From positions 930,001 through 994,000 of the forward strand of contig CAWGTX010000006.1 of NCBI GenBank assembly GCA_963825585.1: a DNA stretch of 64,000 nt, read 5' to 3'. Origin of the DNA: JAOUGY01 sp963825585. Lineage in GTDB: Bacteria > Actinomycetota > Acidimicrobiia > Spongiisociales > ZC4RG35. The notes below the pieces were generated by a model that was given only the letters and a program-made list of their open reading frames with translations, was not told the DNA's origin and ran no database searches. Positions 55,220 through 64,000 of the stretch are shown here, piece by piece; the stretch's first letter is position 1, and every line of letters starts with the position of its first letter. A program made the position numbers and the translations under genes.

Positions 55220-55342
55220 GTTCGTTCCTTTTCATCGAGTTACTCTCCGGATCCTGTCGGCAGATCGCCGCCATGATTCAGAGCAGTAATGGCTCTTAAC
55301 CTCTATACCCCTTACTATACCTGAGCTAGAGTAATACCTCAA

Positions 55343-55900
55343 GTGGACTTTTCTCATTACAGCAGCGCCCCGTTGGGACTGGTGGTCGAGCTCGTCAACA
55401 CCGACGGCAAGCTCGTAGACCGGCGCGACTCCCTCATGTTCCTGCCGGATCTCGAGTCGTTCCTCGACCGCCATCTCGACATCTGGATGGAGGACTCCCG
55501 GCCTCCGACCGAGAGCGATGTCGAGCCGGTTCGGGCACTGCGGCGTGCCCTTCGGACGGTGTTCGAGGCCACCGATCCCGACCAGGCGGCCGCCATCATC
55601 AACCAGATCCTCGCCGAGAACGGCGCTGCTCCCCGGGTCTCGACGCACGGCGGTGCGCCCCATCTCCACTTCGAGACGCCGGGTACCAGCTTCTCGCGAT
55701 GGTTGGCCGTCGTTGCCGCCATGGGGCTGGCCACCGTTGTCGTCGACCAGGGCATCGGACGGCTGGGAGTCTGCGCCTCGGCTGACTGCCACGACGTGTT
55801 CCTCGACACCTCACGTAATCGATCCCGACGCCACTGCTCCTCGACCTGCTCGACCCGCGAGAACGTGGCTGCCTACCGCAAGCGACACAGAACGGCATGA
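55343..55900 (+). CDS. CGNR-type zinc finger / ABATE-domain regulator
   Basis: 185 residues from GTG 55343. The N-terminal ~120 residues resemble the ABATE ligand domain (LGLVVELVNTDGKLVDRRDSLMFLPDLESFL). The C-terminal treble-clef is CASADCHDVFLDTSRNRSRRHCSSTCSTRENVAAYRKRH. The four cysteines fit, but the name-giving CGNR reads CSTR. Such proteins are thought to be DNA-binding regulators of metabolic genes. The stop overlaps the pabBC ATG (ATGA), so it probably belongs to that operon. Confidence 0.82.
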   Translation: MDFSHYSSAPLGLVVELVNTDGKLVDRRDSLMFLPDLESFLDRHLDIWMEDSRPPTESDVEPVRALRRALRTVFEATDPDQAAAIINQILAENGAAPRVSTHGGAPHLHFETPGTSFSRWLAVVAAMGLATVVVDQGIGRLGVCASADCHDVFLDTSRNRSRRHCSSTCSTRENVAAYRKRHRTA

Positions 55901-57669
55901 CCTCGCCGGGAGTCGGCGCCCGCTTCGATGACCTGCGGCCCCGCCGACGCAGATCATTCCAACTCGACGGCCTGGTCGAGGTGTTCGAGGCAACCTCGCT
56001 CGACGAGGTCGGTGACGTGATCGCCCGAGCAGACCGCGCCGTTCGTGCCGGCCGGTGGGTGGCCGGGTGGGTCGCCTACGAGGCAGCACCGGCCTTCGAC
56101 CCGGCAATGACGGTGCGAGACACCGACCGCACCACTCTCGGCGAACTCCCGCTTGCCTGGTTCGGAGCGTTCGAATCGCGCGGTCCCACCGACCGCACCC
56201 CACCCGGCACCTACCGGCTCGGGCCGTGGGAGCCAACGGTGTCGGCGGACCAGCACGCAGCAGGTGTCGACGCCATTCGCCGCCACATCCGCAACGGCGA
56301 GACGTACCAGGTCAACTACACATTCAGGCTGCAGTCCGAGTTCGACGGTGACGCCATGGCGCTGTATCGCGAGCTCTCACAGTCACAGAACACGGCCTAT
56401 GGCGCTTTCATCGACACGGGACGCTGGGTGGTTGCCTCAGCCTCCCCCGAGCTCTTCCTCGAGTGGCGCCACGGGCGCATCTCATCCAAACCGATGAAGG
56501 GCACTACTGGGAGGGGTCTCGACATCGCCGACGACGAGGCGAGACGCTCGTGGCTGGAGCACTCGGAGAAGAACCGCGCCGAGAACCTCATGATCGTGGA
56601 CATGGTCCGCAACGACCTCGGGCGGGTCGCCCGCACAGGCAGCGTCAAGGTCCCGGCGCTCTTCACCACCGAGAAGTACGACACCGTCTGGCAGCTGACG
56701 TCCACCGTGGTCGCCGACCCCCGCCCCGGGACGGATCTGCTCGCCGTCTTCGCCGCGCTGTTCCCGTGCGCTTCGATCACAGGAGCTCCGAAGGTGGCCA
56801 CCATGCGTATCATCGCCGACCTCGAGTCCGACCCGCGCGGCGTGTACTGCGGTGCCATCGGGTTCGGGGGCCCTGGCACCGACGGCGAGCCGCAGTGGGC
56901 TTTCAACGTCGGCATCCGAACCGTCCTGGCCGATCGCCACACGGGTCGTGCCTGGTACGGGACCGGCGGCGGTGTCACCTACGACTCGACCCCCGAGGAC
57001 GAGTACCAGGAGGCGCTCCTCAAAGCTCAGGTGCTGGCCCGGCGCTCGGCGGACTTCTCGCTCCTCGAGACCATGCGGTGGGATCCGGTGGGCGGGTTCC
57101 GTCACCTGAACCGGCACCTCCACCGACTGTCCGACTCCGCCTGGTACTTCGATGTTCCGCTCGACCCCGCCGAGGTGCGAACGGCGCTCGAACGGGCCAC
57201 CCGCGGTCACGAAGCGGCGCTGCGGGTTCGACTGCTGGTCGACCGCACTGGCTGGGTGGCGGTGGAATCCGAGCCCGCCCCTCCCCGGCCGTCCCGGCCC
57301 ATCAGGCTGGCGATCGACACAGTGCCGGTCGACCCCGAGGACCCGTTCCTACGACACAAGACAACCAACCGCCGTACCTACGACGAGGCACTCCGGCGAC
57401 ACCCCGACGCCGACGACGTCGTGCTGTGCAACACGAAGGGCGAGGCCACCGAGACCGCCATCGCCAACCTTGCGGCCCTCATAGACGGTCAGTGGCGCAC
57501 ACCGCCACTGGCATCCGGTTGCCTCGCCGGGGTGGAACGGGCCGTTGCGCTCGACCAGGGACGGCTGGTGGAACAACCGGTCCTCGTCACCGAACTGGTA
57601 GGCGCTGATGCGGTCGTACGCCTGAATGCCCTCCGGGGTTGGGAGCCCGCCGTGCTCATCGGCGCGTGA
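55897..57669 (+). CDS. pabBC: Fused aminodeoxychorismate synthase component I and aminodeoxychorismate lyase (PabB-PabC)
   Basis: 590 residues. The first ~390 form the chorismate-binding domain (RRHIRNGETYQVNYTFRLQSEF, SKPMKGTTGRGLDIADDEARRSWLEHSEKNRAENLMIVDMVRNDLGRVARTGSVKVP, FPCASITGAPKVATMRIIADLE). The remaining ~200 form a class IV aminotransferase (LLETMRWDPVGGFRHLNRHLHRL ... KTTNRRTYDEAL with the PLP Lys ... CNTKGEATETAIANL). Together they turn chorismate, with ammonia from a separate PabA, into p-aminobenzoate for folate. PabB-PabC fusions are known elsewhere. A folate role fits the C1 theme of the window. Confidence 0.92.
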   Translation: MTSPGVGARFDDLRPRRRRSFQLDGLVEVFEATSLDEVGDVIARADRAVRAGRWVAGWVAYEAAPAFDPAMTVRDTDRTTLGELPLAWFGAFESRGPTDRTPPGTYRLGPWEPTVSADQHAAGVDAIRRHIRNGETYQVNYTFRLQSEFDGDAMALYRELSQSQNTAYGAFIDTGRWVVASASPELFLEWRHGRISSKPMKGTTGRGLDIADDEARRSWLEHSEKNRAENLMIVDMVRNDLGRVARTGSVKVPALFTTEKYDTVWQLTSTVVADPRPGTDLLAVFAALFPCASITGAPKVATMRIIADLESDPRGVYCGAIGFGGPGTDGEPQWAFNVGIRTVLADRHTGRAWYGTGGGVTYDSTPEDEYQEALLKAQVLARRSADFSLLETMRWDPVGGFRHLNRHLHRLSDSAWYFDVPLDPAEVRTALERATRGHEAALRVRLLVDRTGWVAVESEPAPPRPSRPIRLAIDTVPVDPEDPFLRHKTTNRRTYDEALRRHPDADDVVLCNTKGEATETAIANLAALIDGQWRTPPLASGCLAGVERAVALDQGRLVEQPVLVTELVGADAVVRLNALRGWEPAVLIGA

Positions 57670-57672
57670 GCA

Positions 57673-58764
57673 TCAGCCGGGGAACGAGACCACGTTACGG
57701 AGAGCTCCACCGGATCGGACCTCCGCCACCGCCTCGGCGATCTCGACGAGCGGAACGCTACGCGTCACGAGGTTCTGGAGATCCAGTCGTCCCTCGGAGT
57801 GCAACGACACCAACCACGGGATGTCCACACCGGGGACGGCCGAACCCATCTTCGATCCGATGATCCGCTGGCCCGCTGCCGCCAGGTATCCCAACTCGAG
57901 TTCGGTGGCGACTCCGTTGGCGGGCATCCCCACGACGCAGAGGCTGCCCCCGCGCCTCGTCATCGCCAGCCCCGAGTCGATGGCGCGGCCGCTCCCGGCT
58001 GCAACGAACACAACGTCGGCTCCGCGGCCTCCGGTGAGCTCGCGTACCCGGTCCACCGCCACGTCGGCCTCGACGGCGGCGGTGGCCCCGAACGAGACCG
58101 CCGACTCGAGCTTGGCGGGTGCGAGGTCGACGGCGATGATCTGCGAGGCGCCGGCGATGCGAGCGCCTTGGACAACGTTCAGTCCCACGCCGCCCACACC
58201 GATGACGGCGACGATCGCCCCCGGCTCCACCCGGGCGGTACGAGCGACCGCACCCACACCGGTGAGCACACCGCACGCCAGCAACGAGGCCAGTTCGGGC
58301 GGCAGTTCCGGCGGGACGAGGATCACCTGGGATGAGTGGGCCACCACCTCACCGGCGAAGCCACCCACTTTCAGACCTTGTCCCACGGGCGTGCCGTCGG
58401 AGCGGTGCAGCCGGGTCTCCTCGTCGAGCGGGAATCGGGCCAAGCAGAAGGTGGGCTCGCCCGCCTGGCAGAAGAAACACTCCCCGCAGTAGCGGACCAA
58501 GGTCACGATCACCGTGTCACCGGGTACGACGGCGGAGACCCCGGCCCCGACGGCCGAAACCACTCCCGCCGTCTCATGTCCGAACACGGCCGGCTCGAAC
58601 GCTCCCCACGAACCGTCGAAGAAGGAGATGTCGCTGTGACAGATGGCAGTGGCGGTGACCCTCACCTGCACCTCGCCTGGGCCGGGCGGGTCGAGACACA
58701 CTTCCTCGATCTCGAGAGGGCGATCGGGTGAGTACGAAACGGCGGCGAGTGTGGTGGTGGTCAC
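57673..58764 (-). CDS. Zinc-dependent alcohol dehydrogenase (MDR family)
   Basis: 363 residues. Catalytic zinc ligands are in TAICHSDISFFDG and VFGHETAGVV. The structural zinc cysteines are CGECFFCQAGEPTFC. The Rossmann motif is VAVIGVGGVGLNVVQGARIAGASQIIAVDLAPAKL. The closest groups are NDMA-type/class III-like medium-chain alcohol dehydrogenases. GTG 58764 overlaps the stop of the upstream dehydrogenase (GTGA). With the HIBADH-like and enolase-superfamily genes it forms a small catabolic operon for an unknown hydroxy or sugar acid. Confidence 0.9.
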   Translation of the reverse strand: MTTTTLAAVSYSPDRPLEIEEVCLDPPGPGEVQVRVTATAICHSDISFFDGSWGAFEPAVFGHETAGVVSAVGAGVSAVVPGDTVIVTLVRYCGECFFCQAGEPTFCLARFPLDEETRLHRSDGTPVGQGLKVGGFAGEVVAHSSQVILVPPELPPELASLLACGVLTGVGAVARTARVEPGAIVAVIGVGGVGLNVVQGARIAGASQIIAVDLAPAKLESAVSFGATAAVEADVAVDRVRELTGGRGADVVFVAAGSGRAIDSGLAMTRRGGSLCVVGMPANGVATELELGYLAAAGQRIIGSKMGSAVPGVDIPWLVSLHSEGRLDLQNLVTRSVPLVEIAEAVAEVRSGGALRNVVSFPG

Positions 58765-59672
58765 GTCAGCACCTCGGGGAACCCCGGCGCCCGCAGGTCG
58801 GTGCCGAGCGCGTCCTCGAGCAGCTTGACCACCTGGCTCGACCAGGCGCCGCCGCCGTACTGAGATCGGGCCCGGATGAAGATCTGTTCGACCAGGCCGG
58901 CCAGTTCGAGGGGCACTCCGAACTCGCGTCCCAGATGGTGGGCGAAGCCGAGGTCCTTGCAGGCCAGGTCCATCGTGAATCCGATGTTGTAGCTGCCGTT
59001 CAGGATCACCTGGCTCTCGGTCTCGTGCACGAAGCTGTTGCCAGAGCTGTTGAGGATCACCTCGAAGGACTTGGCCAGGTCCAGACCGCCCCTCCTGGCC
59101 AGCATCAGCGCCTCGCCGGCGGCGACGAGGTGGATGAAGGCGAGCATGTTGGTGATCACCTTGATGATGGCCGCACTCCCCAGCGGCCCCATGTGGATCA
59201 CCGGGTCGCCCATCATCTCGAGCAGCGGCTTGACCCGCTCGAAGACCTGCTCGTCTCCTCCGGCGATCACGGTGATCTCGCCGGCCGCCGCCTTGTGCAC
59301 GCCACCGGTGACCGGTGCCTCGATACAGGAGACACCAGCCGCCGCGGCGAGTGTTGCCAGCCGCCGTGTCTCGTCGAAGTCGTTGGTGCTCATGTCCACC
59401 CACACCATGCCGTCGCCTGCGCCCGACAGGACGCCGCCGGCGCCCGCGACCACCGCATCCACCGCCTTCGAGGACGGCAGGCACGTGAAGACGACGTCGA
59501 CCCCGGCTGCCAACTCCGAGGGCGACGAAGCCCACCCGGCTCCGGCAGCGAGGAGCGGCTGTGCCGTCTCCCGGTGGAGGTCGTGAACAGTCACCTCGGC
59601 GCCGCCCCGCAGGAGGCTCGAGGCAAGGTGCAGCCCGAGGTTGCCCAGGCCGATGAATCCGCAACGTGTCAT
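58761..59672 (-). CDS. 3-hydroxyisobutyrate dehydrogenase-family oxidoreductase
   Basis: 303 residues of the beta-hydroxyacid dehydrogenase family. CGFIGLGNLGLHLASSLLRGGAEVTVHDLHRE is the NAD(P) Rossmann start. WVDMSTNDFDETRRLA and CIEAPVTGGVHKAAAGEITVIAGGD are the substrate-binding blocks, and SAAIIKVITNMLAFIHLVAAGEAL carries the catalytic Lys. 2-hydroxy-3-oxopropionate reductase and related enzymes share this pattern. It lies 7 bp after the enolase-superfamily gene, with which it probably acts on the same pathway. Confidence 0.9.
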   Translation of the reverse strand: MTRCGFIGLGNLGLHLASSLLRGGAEVTVHDLHRETAQPLLAAGAGWASSPSELAAGVDVVFTCLPSSKAVDAVVAGAGGVLSGAGDGMVWVDMSTNDFDETRRLATLAAAAGVSCIEAPVTGGVHKAAAGEITVIAGGDEQVFERVKPLLEMMGDPVIHMGPLGSAAIIKVITNMLAFIHLVAAGEALMLARRGGLDLAKSFEVILNSSGNSFVHETESQVILNGSYNIGFTMDLACKDLGFAHHLGREFGVPLELAGLVEQIFIRARSQYGGGAWSSQVVKLLEDALGTDLRAPGFPEVLT

Positions 59673-59679
59673 GTCTCCC

Positions 59680-60876
59680 TCAGATCGGTCGATCCGCCAT
59701 CTCGAGGTGGAGCAGATCCCCGTCGTAGGGGTTGGCCCGTGCCACCTCCTCGTCCAGTTCGATTCCCAGGCCCGGCGCCTCGGGCGGCACGATGAAGCCG
59801 TCCTCCCAGCGGATCGGCGACTTCACCACGTCGGAGTGGAACCCACCCCAGGTGCCGATGCTCTCCTGGATGAGGAAGTTGGGCGAGCAGGTGCTGAGCT
59901 GGATGTCGGCCGCCGCCGCGATCGGGCCGCAGTAGAGGTGCGGGGCGATCTGGACATAGTGCGCCTCGGCCATCCCGGCGATCTTCTTCGCCTCCAGCAG
60001 GCCGCCCACCCGACCCAGCGCCATCTGGAGGATGGCGGCCGATCGGTGCTCGAGCACCCGGGCGAACTCGTACTTGGTGGTGAGCCGCTCGCCGGTGGCG
60101 ATGGGGATCGTCGTCTGGCGGGCGACCAGGGCCATCTCCTCGGGCATCTCAGCCGGTACCGGCTCCTCCAGCCACAGCGGGTCGTACTGTTCGAGCCGCC
60201 GGGCCAGACGGATCGCTCCCGCCGGTGTCATCTGGCCATGGGTCCCGAACAGCAGGTCGCATCGTGGCCCGACCGCCTCCCGGATCGTCCGCACGAAGCG
60301 CTCCGAGAGTTCGAGAGCCTCGAGCGACAACTGCCGGGGGTCGAAGGCGCTGTAGGGGCCGGCCGGGTCGAACTTGACCGCCGTGAAGCCCTGCTCGACG
60401 TACTGAACCGCTCGTTCGGCCGCCAGGTCCGAATCGACGTAGACGTCGGCCCGGTCGCCGTCCTGGGGGTACAGGTAGGTGTAGGACCGCAGTCGGTCGT
60501 GCACCCGGCCACCCAGCAACCTGTACACCGGTTGACCGAGCTCCTTGCCGATGATGTCCCAACAGGCCATCTCGATGCCACTGAGAACCCCCAGCAGCGA
60601 AATGTCGGGGCGCTGCCCATATCCGCTCGAATAGACGGTGCGCCACAGGCGCTCGATGTCGAACGGGTCTGTTCCCAGCACTCTCCGTTCGCACACGTCT
60701 TCGATCATCCGCGCCACCACGGATGGATGAAAGGGAACCGAGTACACCTCGCCGTATCCGACGATGCCCGAGTCGGTGACGAGTTTGAGAAACACCCAGT
60801 ACCGACCACCGAAGTGCGGGGGCGGAACGCCGACCACGAATGTCTCGACCTGGGCGATCCGCATGGGCGCTGCCAT
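59680..60876 (-). CDS. Mandelate racemase/muconate lactonizing enzyme family (sugar-acid dehydratase-like)
   Basis: 398 residues from ATG 60876; ATG 60864 is also reasonable. It has an N-terminal enolase-like cap (IAQVETFVVGVPPPHFGGRYWVFLKLVTDSGIVGYGEV) and a TIM barrel. Metal-ligand regions are DLLFGTHGQMTPAGA, PLWLEEPVPAE and IATGERLTTKYEF, and the acid/base His is in APHLYCGPIAAAA. This pattern fits galactonate/other aldonate dehydratases of the enolase superfamily. The substrate is not fixed by sequence alone. It is the first gene of the three-gene operon. Confidence 0.88.
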   Translation of the reverse strand: MAAPMRIAQVETFVVGVPPPHFGGRYWVFLKLVTDSGIVGYGEVYSVPFHPSVVARMIEDVCERRVLGTDPFDIERLWRTVYSSGYGQRPDISLLGVLSGIEMACWDIIGKELGQPVYRLLGGRVHDRLRSYTYLYPQDGDRADVYVDSDLAAERAVQYVEQGFTAVKFDPAGPYSAFDPRQLSLEALELSERFVRTIREAVGPRCDLLFGTHGQMTPAGAIRLARRLEQYDPLWLEEPVPAEMPEEMALVARQTTIPIATGERLTTKYEFARVLEHRSAAILQMALGRVGGLLEAKKIAGMAEAHYVQIAPHLYCGPIAAAADIQLSTCSPNFLIQESIGTWGGFHSDVVKSPIRWEDGFIVPPEAPGLGIELDEEVARANPYDGDLLHLEMADRPI

Positions 60877-61172
60877 GTTAGCCGGGGAGAAACACCGGCC
60901 CCGTACTGGTGTCGAATACCGGACGTGACATGCCGGCGACTCTCCGACAGGCAACTCGGCGCTGGGATCAGCGACTCGCGTCCCCCACTTCGGACAGCTC
61001 GATCTGCTCCCAGCAGATGAACACGGCGTCGCACGGGATCGCCGACAGACGGTCCATCTGACGCATCGAACCCGCACTGGGTGGCGTGTTCTTGCTGGTG
61101 GTCGTGCACCTTCAGACCGTGGCTGGGTACACCGCAACCGAAGGGACGAAAACCGACGGCGAAGGCTGACGA
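60877..61172. other. Intergenic gap without recognised features
   Basis: 296 bp between the enolase-superfamily gene start and the typA stop. GC-rich, without a convincing ORF, repeat, strong hairpin or RNA motif. It probably holds the promoter of the downstream dehydratase operon. Confidence 0.5.
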
Positions 61173-63005
<1,833 letters not shown>

Positions 63006-63038
63006 GGCCAACTCAGTGTACCGGATCGGGAGGCCGGC

Positions 63039-63584
63039 TCAGCCGAGGAGATCTGAGGGGCGGAACCCGACCCGGAATGGTTCGGCGACCTCGAACACGT
63101 CGGTGCCCGACACCCGCCGGCGCTCCACCAGCGTCCCGCCTGCCAACCCGTACTCGATCACCGTCACCGGGTCGTCGGGATCGATCACCCAGTAATGGCC
63201 GAGACCGGCGGCGCCATACTCGGCCGGCTTGTCCACCAGGTCCACTCCACGATGCCCCGGGGAGAGGATCTCGACCGCGAGGAGCGGAGCAACGCTCAGG
63301 TAGGCGCCCGATGTCTCCCGCGGGACGACCACGACATCCGGTCGCCGAACCTCGAGCTCCGGATGGTGGCCGAGATGCCAATCGATGTCTCCCCGAACCT
63401 TCAACCGGTGGTCGGCGAGGGCATGGCGGAAGATCGCTACAAGCTCGAACAGCACGTCCTGATGCCGCATCGTCGGTGATGGGCTCACGACGAGCTCACC
63501 CCGGACCACCTCGAAGCGGTCTTCGGTGCCCATCCCCAGCCATTCGGGGAGGGTGACCCGGGTAGGGAGCACTCGTTCTGACAT
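63039..63584 (-). CDS. Uma2-family (DUF820) PD-(D/E)XK-like protein
   Basis: 181 residues. RFEVVRGELVVSPSPTMRHQDVLFELVAIFRHAL, then PELEVRRPDVVVVPRE with the Asp, and LAVEILSPGHRGVDLVDKPAEYGAAGLGHYWVIDPDDP with Glu and Lys, are the conserved Uma2 restriction-endonuclease-like fold blocks. Most family members occur in many copies and have no proven activity. ATG 63584 fits the fold start. It is separated by 33 bp from typA on the same strand. Confidence 0.85.
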   Translation of the reverse strand: MSERVLPTRVTLPEWLGMGTEDRFEVVRGELVVSPSPTMRHQDVLFELVAIFRHALADHRLKVRGDIDWHLGHHPELEVRRPDVVVVPRETSGAYLSVAPLLAVEILSPGHRGVDLVDKPAEYGAAGLGHYWVIDPDDPVTVIEYGLAGGTLVERRRVSGTDVFEVAEPFRVGFRPSDLLG

Positions 63585-63708
63585 CGCATACACAGGGTAC
63601 CTCTCGTTGTCCTGCAGGGGTCGACGCCACCACCTGCGGACAAGGTACGGACCCGGTGTGACATTTCCGCCGCTACGGACGATCCAGCGCAACCCACACG
63701 AGCGAGCG

Positions 63709-64000
63709 TCAGTCGAGACACTCCGTTGCTCCCGACACCTCCCATTCGCCGGTTTGGGGTCCTCCGCCGCTGACCACGCTCACGAGCTCGCCGCGGTCGA
63801 TGATCAGATAGTTCGTGAAAGAACCGGGCGACAGCACCAGTAGCTGACCATCGTCGAGGCCCTGGAAGGATGCAACCACATCCCAACTGTCGGGGCCGGA
63901 GGGAGCTTCTGGGGAGCCCTCGTAGTCCCCCGTTGGAGAGAACTCTCCGCATGCGGGCGCCGTCCAGTCGAACGGGTCGACCTCGAACCCCTGGCAAACG
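63709..64000 (-). CDS. C-terminal part of a hypothetical (probably secreted) protein
   Basis: The last 96 residues are inside the window. Translation gives a segment rich in Gly, Asp, Ser and Pro with three cysteines (VCQGF, PACGEF, TECLD) and a beta-strand pattern (WDVVASFQGLDDGQLLVLSPGSFTNYLIIDRGELVSVV). The paired cysteines suggest an extracytoplasmic domain. No family recognised. The N-terminus and any signal peptide lie beyond the right edge. Confidence 0.6.
   Translation of the reverse strand, partial: VCQGFEVDPFDWTAPACGEFSPTGDYEGSPEAPSGPDSWDVVASFQGLDDGQLLVLSPGSFTNYLIIDRGELVSVVSGGGPQTGEWEVSGATECLD

Overview
This 64 kb window comes from a high-GC actinobacterial chromosome. The Ni-type superoxide dismutase with its dedicated protease, GTG starts, MocR- and CGNR-type regulators, CTC/L25, fused pabB-pabC and tandem MttB homologues suggest Acidimicrobiia or a close relative. 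That placement is an inference from gene content. I saw no rRNA, tRNA, CRISPR array, transposase or phage gene. Genes are dense, many operon partners share 1-4 bp overlaps (ATGA, GTGA, TGATG), and the gaps are unusually rich in short tandem and inverted repeats.

Layout. 0-3.5 kb: SsuBC-type ABC transporter divergent from a MocR regulator, then a small lipoprotein. 3.5-10.3 kb: thioesterase, Bax-inhibitor-like membrane protein, ECF sigma / anti-sigma operon with a YdeI-like gene, then a 2-hydroxyacid dehydrogenase, reductase and pgsA operon. 10.6-15 kb: glycerol catabolism (glpD, glpK) around an arsR-AHSA1 pair bounded by inverted composite repeats. 15-18 kb: purine permease and membrane protein. 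18.2-24.3 kb: pth, rplY/ctc, a hydrolase and nuclease, then a cluster of two solute-binding-like proteins, one carrying a VWA domain. 24.4-27.8 kb: pgl, a candidate manganese riboswitch in front of a CNNM/CorC-type transporter, and an RTX-like secreted protein. 28-31 kb: two translationally coupled MttB-family methyltransferases. 31-35.9 kb: esterase, AlkA-like glycosylase, OmpA/BON protein and a coiled-coil/HhH pair that may be frameshifted. 35.9-39.3 kb: a full and a truncated aldehyde dehydrogenase with deoC. 39.3-46.2 kb: flavin reductase, acetyltransferase, class III aminotransferase, two DMT exporters, metG. 46.3-47.2 kb: sodN/sodX. 47.4-54.8 kb: formate module. 55-64 kb: CGNR regulator, pabBC, alcohol dehydrogenase / HIBADH-like / enolase-superfamily operon, typA, Uma2 and a partial secreted protein.

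The most notable system is the formate module. The formate dehydrogenase catalytic gene has an in-frame UGA at the active-site position, followed at E. coli fdhF spacing by a hairpin with a GGUCU loop, so it very probably encodes a selenoprotein. The enzyme is also split and permuted: its N-terminal 2Fe-2S/4Fe-4S region and the molybdopterin-family 4Fe-4S domain lie on a separate gene two positions downstream, after a fused NuoE-NuoF-type diaphorase subunit. A palindromic repeat occurs twice in this cluster. With formate-tetrahydrofolate ligase next door and MttB homologues elsewhere, the window suggests oxidation of methyl groups through folate-bound C1 units to CO2, with NAD+ as acceptor.
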